Origin: Desulfohalobiaceae bacterium
GTDB taxonomy: Bacteria > Desulfobacterota > Desulfovibrionia > Desulfovibrionales > Desulfothermaceae
Length of the DNA stretch: 10,339 bases
Reading direction: 5' to 3'
Assembly (NCBI GenBank): GCA_021737525.1
Contig: JAIPDU010000036.1
Span: 1 to 10,339, forward strand
Shown: positions 1-6,155 of the stretch, in pieces
Layout: each line of letters opens with the position of its first letter
Position numbering within the stretch: position 1 is the stretch's first letter
Translations under genes and position numbers: made by a program
Notes under the pieces: model-generated
The model's database searches: none
Told to the model about the DNA's origin: nothing
What the model saw: the letters and a program-made list of their open reading frames with translations, nothing else

Positions 1-900
1 CTTCGGGAATGGAAGGAAATGCTGCAGACCATCCGGGAGCAGGAGGAGAAGTTCAAGGGAATTGCCTCCTCCGCCCTGGACGGGGTCATCATGATGGATG
101 ATCAGGGCCGGATCTCCTACTGGAATCCGGCAGCGGAGAAGATACTCGGCTACACCGCACAGGAGGCCATGGATCGCGATCTGCACCAATTGCTCGCTCC
201 ACGGCGCTATCACCAGGCCTTTCGGAAGAGCTTTCCTCATTTCCAGCGCAAGGGAAAAGGTGATATGATAGACCACTCCTACGAGCTCCGTGCCCTGCAC
301 AAGAACGGCTCGGAGCTTCCAGTGGAGGTCTCCCTCTCGGCCCTCAAGCTCAAGGGTGCCTGGCACTCCGTGGGAATCGTCAGAGACATCAGCGATCGGA
401 AGATCATGGAGGAAAAGCTCCAGAATATGGCAAACACGGATCAACTCACCGGGGCGTACAACCGCCACAAGTTCCTGGAGTGCCTGGATTACGAGATAAG
501 CCGCGTCCAGCGAAAGAACGACCCGCTTTCCCTTTTGATGCTGGATATCGACCACTTCAAGCGGATCAATGACAGCCACGGCCACAACACCGGGGATGCC
601 ATTCTCAAGGAGCTCGTTCATGTTGTCCGGAACAATCTCCGCGAGGTGGACATACTAACCCGCTGGGGCGGGGAGGAATTCCTTGTTTTGGCCCCGGACA
701 CGAACAAGCTTGCCGCGGCCACCTTGGCGGAAAGACTGAGACGGGAAGTGAAAGGGCACGATTTCCCCGAGGGGGTCGAGGTGACCATCAGCCTGGGGAT
801 CGCGCAATACAGCCGGAATGAGCCCGTGGAGGAGCTCATCAGCCGGGCGGATGAGCGAATGTACCTGGCCAAGCAGAGCGGACGGAACAGAGTGAAATAA
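1..900 (+). CDS. PAS-GGDEF diguanylate cyclase (5' end outside window)
   Basis: This protein probably makes cyclic di-GMP from two GTP molecules in response to a signal sensed by its PAS domain. The frame is open to base 1 with no stop before the first ATG at 19, and the residues there read like a helical linker, so the true start is probably upstream. Numbering from the ATG at 19, a PAS domain spans roughly residues 12-128, with the typical WNPAAEKILGY segment. A GGDEF domain spans about 138-293. The active-site loop is GGEEF (217-221) and metal-binding D176 sits in LDIDHF. RxxD (208-211) lies exactly five residues before GGEEF, so the inhibitory I-site looks intact and product feedback is expected. 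No EAL domain follows. The missing N-terminus could hold further sensor or membrane domains. The gene ends 14 bp before the channel gene, suggesting one operon. Family assignment is firm; the PAS ligand is unknown. Confidence 0.93.
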   Translation, partial: LREWKEMLQTIREQEEKFKGIASSALDGVIMMDDQGRISYWNPAAEKILGYTAQEAMDRDLHQLLAPRRYHQAFRKSFPHFQRKGKGDMIDHSYELRALHKNGSELPVEVSLSALKLKGAWHSVGIVRDISDRKIMEEKLQNMANTDQLTGAYNRHKFLECLDYEISRVQRKNDPLSLLMLDIDHFKRINDSHGHNTGDAILKELVHVVRNNLREVDILTRWGGEEFLVLAPDTNKLAAATLAERLRREVKGHDFPEGVEVTISLGIAQYSRNEPVEELISRADERMYLAKQSGRNRVK

Positions 901-914
901 CCGGGAAACCACTT

Positions 915-2399
915 ATGCAGCCAAAGTCCAGCCCCCGCCCTTCCTTGCCAGCGCGTTTCCCTCTTGCCTTGGCCGTTCTTGTTTTCATAGGGTTCATGGT
1001 CTTTGTGGCTCCCCCATCCGTTTCCGCGCAGCAGGACGGCCCGGAAACCCGGGTCGGCCAGGATGCCGAAAAGCCCTCTTCCATCTCCCCGGAGGAAATA
1101 AAGCGCGCAATCCGGATCCTGGAGAATGACGCGGAGCAAAAGGATCTGTTGCGGGACCTGAAAGCCTTGGCTGCGGCGGATGCCTCCTCGAGTTCCTCTG
1201 CCCCGTCCAGTGAGCCGAGCGGCTGGAGCTGGCGGACGCCTGCATCCTGGTTCAGCTCCGGAACCAAGAAGCTGCAGAGCATGCTCGGCTCGAGGGAGGG
1301 CCGAATCCTGCTGCTGCAGCGGTTTGCCCTGAGCGTGGCCCTTTTCCTTCTCGCCGCGGGAGGTTGGCGTTTTCTGGGGCGCAAACTGGCCAGGTCCCGG
1401 ATTACCAGCCGCACGACTCTCGCCCTGATCAAGCTCCTCTCCGCCGCACTGGTCCTCTTTTTCCTGCTCCTCATCTGGGGCGTGGACATTTCGGCTCTGG
1501 CAAGCAGTCCTGTGGCAAAACGCCTCTTCAGGTCCGCCCTGGTTATCCTGCTCGTGATCGCTCTGGGGACCGCTGTCTGGGAATTCTTCAACGCCTATAT
1601 ACGGAAGCAATACGAACGACTGGACAGCGCCGCCATGTCCGAGAGGAGGCTGCAGACCCTTCTGCCCCTGCTGCGCAATGTGGCCCGGATCGTGATCATC
1701 ATGGTCTGTCTGCTCATTATCCTGTCCGAGCTGGGCCTCAACATCGCCCCTCTCCTGGCCGGAGCGGGAATCATCGGACTGGCGGTGGGCTTCGGGGCCC
1801 AGACCCTGGTCAAGGACCTGATCAACGGGTTCCTCGTGCTCGCGGAAAACGCCATCAATGTAGGGGACTGGGTGATCCTGGGGGGACACGACGGCCAGGT
1901 GGAGAGCCTGAGCATCCGCAATGTCCGTGTCCGGGACATCTACGGCAACGTGAACATCGTGCCCTGGAGCAGCGTGGAGACGGTGGTCAACCAGACCATG
2001 GGCCACGGCTGGGCCGTGGTTGAGCCCGGAGTGGCCTACAGGGAGAATATCGACGAGGTCATCGGGGTGGTCAAGGAGGTGGCCGCGGAGATGCGGCGCG
2101 ATCCCGCGCTTAATCAGGACATCCTCAGCGACCTCCAGATCCTCGGGCTCATCGAGCTGGGAGACTCCGCGGTGATTGTCCGGACCCGATTCAAGACCAC
2201 GCCCTTTCGTCGCTGGTTCCTGGAGCGCGACTTCAGGCGCAGGCTCAAGAACCGCTTCGACGAGCTGGGCATCGAGATTCCCTACCCCCACAGCACTGTC
2301 TATTTCGGCGAGAACAAGCAGGGCCATGCCTCCCCTGCCCGTATCGAGGTGCTGCAACGCGGGGATCAAGGCGAGGATACCAATGGAGACACGGAATAG
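915..2399 (+). CDS. MscS-family mechanosensitive ion channel with N-terminal signal peptide
   Basis: This is a small-conductance mechanosensitive channel of the inner membrane that would release solutes under osmotic downshock. The 494-residue product begins with a signal peptide (hydrophobic core about 17-32, likely cleavage after VSA near 38). A serine-rich, probably periplasmic segment follows to about 130. Hydrophobic segments lie near 133-153, 170-190, 205-224 and 256-271. The pore-lining helix at 278-306 is rich in Gly/Ala (AGAGIIGLAVGFGAQTLVKD), the MscS hallmark. A beta domain follows (about 314-360, with GGHDGQVESLSIRNV) and then the cytoplasmic C-terminal region. The long leader and extra membrane helices make it larger than E. 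coli MscS (286 aa) and closer to YbiO-type channels. No strong Shine-Dalgarno is visible before ATG 915, but the signal peptide supports that start. It lies 14 bp after the diguanylate cyclase gene, so translation may depend on it. Confidence 0.93.
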   Translation: MQPKSSPRPSLPARFPLALAVLVFIGFMVFVAPPSVSAQQDGPETRVGQDAEKPSSISPEEIKRAIRILENDAEQKDLLRDLKALAAADASSSSSAPSSEPSGWSWRTPASWFSSGTKKLQSMLGSREGRILLLQRFALSVALFLLAAGGWRFLGRKLARSRITSRTTLALIKLLSAALVLFFLLLIWGVDISALASSPVAKRLFRSALVILLVIALGTAVWEFFNAYIRKQYERLDSAAMSERRLQTLLPLLRNVARIVIIMVCLLIILSELGLNIAPLLAGAGIIGLAVGFGAQTLVKDLINGFLVLAENAINVGDWVILGGHDGQVESLSIRNVRVRDIYGNVNIVPWSSVETVVNQTMGHGWAVVEPGVAYRENIDEVIGVVKEVAAEMRRDPALNQDILSDLQILGLIELGDSAVIVRTRFKTTPFRRWFLERDFRRRLKNRFDELGIEIPYPHSTVYFGENKQGHASPARIEVLQRGDQGEDTNGDTE

Positions 2400-2495
2400 G
2401 TCCTTTTCGGCGGGCCATGGTGGTCGGTTTGATCATGAAGCCAGTGTCGGCGTGAGGTCATAGGCCATAAGCGGTGGAATCAGTCACGCTTTGTC
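2400..2495. other. Convergent intergenic gap without a clear terminator
   Basis: This gap separates the ends of the channel gene (+) and recD2 (-). The only symmetry I see is a weak 6-bp inverted repeat, GCGTGA at 2450-2455 and TCACGC at 2484-2489, with a 28-base loop. No T-run follows on either strand, so I do not call a terminator. Nothing else is recognisable. Confidence 0.5.
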
Positions 2496-4673
2496 CTAAC
2501 TGGAAGACTGGGGGCGCCCTGTTAAAAGCTCCTGCAGCCGGGTGTTCCGCTGGATAGGCTTGTTATTGGCCAGGGCCATGCCCAGGGCCTTTTTCTGCCC
2601 CGCGAGGATACACATGTTTCTGGCCCGGGTCACGCCGGTGTAGACCAGGTTCCGCTGCAAAAGGACATAGTGCGCGGTGAGAAGCGGCATAACCACGGCC
2701 GGAAACTCGCACCCTTGAGCCTTGTGCACGGTGCAGGCGTAGGCCAGGACCAGCTCCTCCAGGTCCGGCAGCTCATAGACCAGGCTGCGATCCGGAAAAT
2801 CAACAAGGATCCGGCCGTCCTCTTCCTCCACGGAGCGAATCATCCCCTGGTCCCCGTTGAACACCTCCTTGTCGTAGTTGTTCCGGATCTGCATCACCTT
2901 GTCCCCTTCCCGGAGGATGCGCTGTCCGGTCCGGAAGGGACGTCCATCCGGATTGAGCAGTTTCTGCAGCCTGCCGTTCATCTCCCGGACTCCGGCCCGG
3001 GCTTTGTACATGGGTGTGAGCACCTGAACGGCCATGGGCTCGAAACCGCTCTGGAAGACGAGCCGCTCCACAATACCCTCCAGTGCGGCGCCGGGGCTGC
3101 CGGCGGCCTCCCCTTCCAGATCCACCCAGGCGAAGTCCCCGGAGTCCACGGACAGGTTCAGGCCCTCCATGTCTCCATTCTTGATGGCGTGGGCGCTGCG
3201 GGTGATCCGCGAACCCTCGCCCTGCCGGTAGACGGTTTCCAGCTCGATAACCGAGGCGAAGCCGCTGGCGATGATGTCCCGGAGCACGTTGCCCTGCCCC
3301 ACCGGCGGGAGCTGATGCACGTCCCCCACCAGGATGAGGCCCGCTGTACCGGGAAGGGCCGAGACGAGGGCCGTTGCCAGGAAGAGGTCCAGCATGGAGG
3401 CCTCGTCGCAGATGATGAGCCGTTCCGGGAGCGGATTGTCCTCATGCCTGGAGAAACCGTCGTGCGGGGAGTAGCCCAGGTGGCGGTGAATTGTCCGGGC
3501 CGCGTGCCCGGAGCTGTCCTCCAGGCGCTTGGCCGCCCTTCCCGTGGGGGCCACGAGTGCGATGTCCTCCTCCCGGGCGAGTCCGACACGTTGGGCAATG
3601 CTCAGAATGGCCCGGATAATCGTGGTCTTGCCCGTGCCGGGTCCGCCGGTGATCACGCATGACTGATTTTCCAGCGCGGACAGAACCGCATCGCGCTGCC
3701 TGGCATCGAGCTCCATGGCGTTTTCCGTCTCGAATTCGGCGAGCAACTCGTCCGCGGCATAGGGATCGTGCTCCCCGGAGAGGCCGCTCAAGTATTTGGC
3801 CAGCTTTTCCTCCGCCCAGTAGGTCCCGGGCGGGAAGATCCGCTCTCCTTCCCGGATCAGTCCGCCCTCGCCGCAAAGGGCATCCAGTGCCTCGGAGACC
3901 TCGTCATGCGGGACATCGAGCATGTCAGCGGCTTCCTCAACGAGCCGGGAGGCGGGCAAATAGCAGTGCCCCGCCCTTCGGATTCGATCCTGCAGGCAGT
4001 AGGCCAGCCCTGCCCGAAGACGGCTGGGATCACCGGGCGCGATCCCGGTTGATCCGGCGAGCCTGTCCGCGGTGGCGAATCCGATCCCCTCGATATCCCA
4101 GGCCAGGAGATAGGGGTCCTCTTCGATTTCCGCAACCGCCTGATCCGGATCATCCCAGTGGCTCAGGATCTTCTGGATGGTCAGAGGGCCGATGCCCCAC
4201 TCCTGCAGCTTGGATACTGCCCGGCGCTTGCTTGAGTTCTCCCTCCAGGAGACCTTGATGCTCTCCAGTTTTTCCGACCCGATGCCCGGGACCTCCAAGA
4301 GGCGCTGCGGATTGTTGTCCAGGACCTCTGCGGTCCGCTCCCCGAAGCGCTGCACGATGCCTTGGGCAAGACTCTGCCCCACTCCCTTGATGAAACCGCT
4401 GGCCAGGAAGGTGGAAATATCCTCCGCTCCGGGCTCCGGTATGGCATAGGAAGCAATTCTGACCTGATCACCGTATTGGGGATGCTTCTCCCAGTTTCCC
4501 CATATGCGGAGCTCATCTCCCACACCGATTCCGCCGACATGCCCCTTGGCCACATAGGGGTCGCCCTCTTCCCCTGGATTGGCCCGAAAAATGGCAAAAC
4601 CGCTTTCCGGAGCCTGGAAAATGATACGTTCCACAGTAACGCGTTCCTGTACATCGTAGTCCATTTTGGGCAT
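2496..4673 (-). CDS. recD2: RecD2-type ATP-dependent DNA helicase (SF1B)
   Basis: RecD2 is a 5'-3' DNA helicase that works without RecBC and is linked to repair and replication-fork tolerance. The 725-residue product has the usual family length. It opens with an OB-like region (about 8-75), followed by helix-hairpin-helix segments (FIKGVGQSLAQGI near 94-106, LLEVPGIGSEKL near 125-136, GIGFATADRLA near 196-206). The motor motifs appear in order: Walker A GGPGTGKTT (343-351), Ia APTGRAAKRL (375-384), Walker B ICDEASMLD (421-429), III GDVHQLPPVGQG (450-461), V AYACTVHKAQG (644-654) and VI VYTGVTRAR (677-685). No key residue is missing. The start is uncertain between ATG 4673 and ATG 4664 (MDYD); neither has a strong Shine-Dalgarno. 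It is transcribed divergently from the MucR-type gene and stands alone on its strand. The family call is secure; the role in this host is inferred. Confidence 0.95.
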   Translation of the reverse strand: MPKMDYDVQERVTVERIIFQAPESGFAIFRANPGEEGDPYVAKGHVGGIGVGDELRIWGNWEKHPQYGDQVRIASYAIPEPGAEDISTFLASGFIKGVGQSLAQGIVQRFGERTAEVLDNNPQRLLEVPGIGSEKLESIKVSWRENSSKRRAVSKLQEWGIGPLTIQKILSHWDDPDQAVAEIEEDPYLLAWDIEGIGFATADRLAGSTGIAPGDPSRLRAGLAYCLQDRIRRAGHCYLPASRLVEEAADMLDVPHDEVSEALDALCGEGGLIREGERIFPPGTYWAEEKLAKYLSGLSGEHDPYAADELLAEFETENAMELDARQRDAVLSALENQSCVITGGPGTGKTTIIRAILSIAQRVGLAREEDIALVAPTGRAAKRLEDSSGHAARTIHRHLGYSPHDGFSRHEDNPLPERLIICDEASMLDLFLATALVSALPGTAGLILVGDVHQLPPVGQGNVLRDIIASGFASVIELETVYRQGEGSRITRSAHAIKNGDMEGLNLSVDSGDFAWVDLEGEAAGSPGAALEGIVERLVFQSGFEPMAVQVLTPMYKARAGVREMNGRLQKLLNPDGRPFRTGQRILREGDKVMQIRNNYDKEVFNGDQGMIRSVEEEDGRILVDFPDRSLVYELPDLEELVLAYACTVHKAQGCEFPAVVMPLLTAHYVLLQRNLVYTGVTRARNMCILAGQKKALGMALANNKPIQRNTRLQELLTGRPQSSS

Positions 4674-4914
4674 GTTCCAATCCGTCTATTGTTTGAAGAA
4701 AGGAATAACAAGGGATCCATTCATGGAATATTGCCTTGCATATTTTTGCATTATTTGTGTTTGACAAAAGCAAACGAGTATAAAATCATGATATACAGCT
4801 AAAAGGCTGTTTCTCTGTTCGTAACTGGGACAGTGTGAATAGCAGTCAGTCTTTTACAGTGACGAAAACTGGTTTCAGCGAAACCACAAAAATGTCTGAA
4901 TAGGAGGAGAAAGT
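4674..4914. promoter_or_regulatory. AT-rich divergent promoter region between recD2 and the MucR-type gene
   Basis: This gap must carry start signals for both genes. It is clearly more AT-rich than the flanking coding sequence, especially 4735-4797. On the + strand a perfect -35 box TTGACA lies at 4761-4766. The -10 is ambiguous: AATCAT at 4784-4789 gives a 17-base spacer but matches only four of six, while TAAAAT at 4781-4786 matches better with a short 14-base spacer. A GTTTG/CAAAC inverted repeat (4759-4763 and 4771-4775) overlaps the -35 box, and an ATCATGAT palindrome sits at 4785-4792. ACAGTG is repeated at 4830-4835 and 4856-4861. Ros/MucR proteins are known to bind AT-rich promoters and often repress their own gene, so autoregulation here is plausible but inferred. 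I see no convincing recD2 promoter. Confidence 0.5.
4870..4886 (+). promoter_or_regulatory. Perfect hairpin in the leader of the MucR-type gene
   Basis: A 7-bp perfect inverted repeat (TGGTTTC at 4870-4876, loop AGC, GAAACCA at 4880-4886) lies 28 bases before the ATG at 4915 and just upstream of the Shine-Dalgarno. It could be an RNA hairpin affecting translation or mRNA stability, or a DNA operator. No T-run follows, so it is not a terminator. Confidence 0.4.
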
Positions 4915-5313
4915 ATGGACGAATATGTTAAAGAGGCGCTTGATATCGTCAAAGCGCAAGCCGGTGTCCGGAACATGACCGAAGACGAGATCACCTCCAT
5001 GGTCCAATCCGTGGCGGATCGTCTCCGAAATGTTGAGTCTCATGCCGAAGGGGAACAAGCGCAGGGACATCAGCAACCGGCTGTGGATCCCAAAAAAGCG
5101 ATCCGGGAAAAATCCGTCATTTGCCTGGAATGCGGAAAGTCTTTCAAGATCCTTTCCAAGCGGCATTTGGCGACTCACGGTTTGACACCCCAGGAGTACA
5201 AGGAAAAATGGGGCTTTAAGAAAACCCAGACCTTGGTTGCCAAAGCCTTGTCCAGGCAGCGCAGAAAAAAGATGCAGGAAATCCAGCTCTGGAAAAAGCG
5301 AAAACAACAATAG
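4915..5313 (+). CDS. Ros/MucR-family zinc-finger transcriptional regulator
   Basis: This 132-residue protein belongs to the Ros/MucR family, whose members bind AT-rich promoter DNA through a prokaryotic C2H2-like zinc finger and often act as global regulators. The N-terminal half (MDEYVKEALDIVKAQAG...) is the helical region that in MucR mediates oligomerisation. The zinc finger has C70, C73, H84 and H88 and continues into the family signature THGLTPQEYKEKWG (87-100). A highly basic tail (RQRRKK, KKRKQQ) ends the protein. In the Ros and MucR sequences I remember, nine residues separate the second zinc ligand from the first His; here there are ten. The start is secure: AGGAGG lies at 4903-4908, seven bases upstream. 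It is divergent from recD2 and followed on the same strand by the CULT gene. Family call is high confidence; target genes are unknown, with autoregulation likely. Confidence 0.9.
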   Translation: MDEYVKEALDIVKAQAGVRNMTEDEITSMVQSVADRLRNVESHAEGEQAQGHQQPAVDPKKAIREKSVICLECGKSFKILSKRHLATHGLTPQEYKEKWGFKKTQTLVAKALSRQRRKKMQEIQLWKKRKQQ

Positions 5314-5483
5314 GCAATCAACAACTCCCGGATTGGACAGCATCACGCATTTCAATCCGGGAGTTGTCCAAGTGCTGTCCCTTTGGGCCGCACGGATTGG
5401 GCCCTATCCAATCCATGATGGACACTGTATCCCTTGCGCTTCCAAACGCTAGGCGTGGGGAGTCGAGAAGGAAATATATCGAT
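5314..5483 (+). promoter_or_regulatory. Structured leader upstream of the CULT gene with alternative pairings
   Basis: This 170-bp stretch contains four mutually complementary segments: (1) CGGATTGG 5329-5336, (2) CAATCCGG 5353-5360, (3) CGGATTGG 5393-5400 and (4) CCAATCC 5408-5414. Segments 1:2 form the core of a 15-bp stem and 3:4 form a 7-bp stem with a 7-base loop. Segments 2:3 can instead pair over at least 7 bp. GGGCC 5385-5389 with GGCCC 5400-5404 is a further competing pair. TCCATGATGGA at 5412-5422 is a short palindrome. This is the layout of an attenuator or riboregulator, but I recognise no known riboswitch class and see no U-tract. It could also be the debris of a palindromic repeat. 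Confidence 0.4.
5321..5367 (+). terminator. 15-bp perfect inverted repeat after the MucR-type gene (terminator or attenuator stem)
   Basis: ACAACTCCCGGATTG (5321-5335) is the exact reverse complement of 5353-5367, with a 17-base loop. It begins eight bases after the stop codon at 5313, which suits a terminator. However, no T-run follows, so a classic Rho-independent terminator is doubtful. The loop also pairs with downstream sequence (GGACAGCA 5335-5342 with TGCTGTCC 5373-5380), pointing to a more elaborate RNA structure. Confidence 0.5.
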
Positions 5484-5999
5484 ATGAGGTGTTGTCCGGC
5501 AACAGAGGCGGGAAGGAGGCACGGCTGGATCAAGGCTCCGGCCTGCGGACACATCACTGTGGACATGTCCGGCACGGCCATCGCCACTACGCCCGTGCCG
5601 GCCATGGTCAACGGAAATGGGGATGTCTCCTCCCCGGATCTCGAGGTCGAGGAAGAGCTGGATCAGGGCCTCAAGGGGGTCAATTACCTCTGCAAGTTCT
5701 GTCGCCGCATGATCACCACCTCCTCGGAGCGTATCGTGGTCAACGGCCAACATGTCCATATCTGTGCCAACCCCTACGGGCTGCTCTTTGAAGTGGGCTG
5801 TTTCGCTAGAGCGGTGGGATGCCAAAGCACCGGGACCCCGACCACTGAATTCACCTGGTTTCCCGGATACGCCTGGTCCATCGCCTTGTGCTCCAGTTGC
5901 GCCAACCACCTGGGATGGTATTACATGGGCCGGCCACCCTCCGAATTCTACGGGCTCATCCTGAGCCACCTCATCGAGGAATCCTCCGAGTCTTCATAG
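5484..5999 (+). CDS. CULT-domain protein (bacterial cereblon-like, thalidomide-binding fold)
   Basis: The C-terminal two thirds match the CULT domain, the ligand-binding module of eukaryotic cereblon, also known as single-domain bacterial proteins such as MsCI4 of Magnetospirillum. Numbering from ATG 5484 (171 aa), the zinc cysteines are C70/C73 (CKFC) and C136/C139 (CSSC). The aromatic cage is W125, W131 and W145, spaced 6 and 14 apart exactly like human W380, W386 and W400. The core TEFTWFPGYAW (121-131), the ANPYG turn, HLGWYY and the closing FYGLILSHL all fit. The human H378 position is Phe and the F402 position is Tyr, as I recall for MsCI4. No Lon-like or DDB1-binding part exists, so it is not a ubiquitin-ligase receptor. 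The native ligand and role of bacterial CULT proteins are unknown. Residues 1-65 are an unrecognised, partly acidic extension. Start is uncertain: 5484 has AAGGA at 5468-5472; 5565 or 5604 would give a shorter protein. Confidence 0.9.
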   Translation: MRCCPATEAGRRHGWIKAPACGHITVDMSGTAIATTPVPAMVNGNGDVSSPDLEVEEELDQGLKGVNYLCKFCRRMITTSSERIVVNGQHVHICANPYGLLFEVGCFARAVGCQSTGTPTTEFTWFPGYAWSIALCSSCANHLGWYYMGRPPSEFYGLILSHLIEESSESS

Positions 6000-6025
6000 C
6001 AGCCTGTTGGAAAAGTCCTTATCAG

Positions 6026-6150
6026 ACAGGGCGTTCAAAAATTTCAAGTGCAAGGCGCGAAAAAAGTTCAAGGTCGTAGCGTAGTCATCCTACGTGAGAG
6101 TTTGAACTTTTTGAAGCAACGCCGCAATTGGAAGATTTTCAACGCCCTGT
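6026..6150. repeat. 125-bp imperfect palindromic intergenic element
   Basis: Outer arms ACAGGGCGTT (6026-6035) and AACGCCCTGT (6141-6150) are perfect reverse complements. Inner arms AAAAAGTTCAA (6061-6071) and TTGAACTTTTT (6102-6112) are also perfect. A central hairpin CGTAG (6080-6084), loop TCATC, CTACG (6090-6094) closes the element. It fills most of the space between the CULT stop (5999) and the nadD stop (6156), so its transcript could act as a two-way terminator. It resembles dispersed palindromic repeats I associate with deltaproteobacterial genomes; this is recollection. No coding content. The element may extend left to about 6004. Confidence 0.75.
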
Positions 6151-6155
6151 TAGAC

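Noticed and set aside
618..2369. Open reading frame of 583 codons on the minus strand opposite the cyclase and channel genes
   Set aside because: It lies antisense to two clearly recognisable genes and reads as His/Gln/Gly/Asp-rich low-complexity sequence with no domain, as expected from antisense frames in GC-rich DNA.
2670..3662. 330-codon plus-strand frame inside recD2
   Set aside because: It is antisense to the conserved helicase motifs and has no recognisable domain.
5513..5519. Excellent AAGGAGG Shine-Dalgarno-like sequence in the CULT region
   Set aside because: No ATG, GTG or TTG in the CULT frame lies at a suitable distance downstream, so it is probably coincidental.
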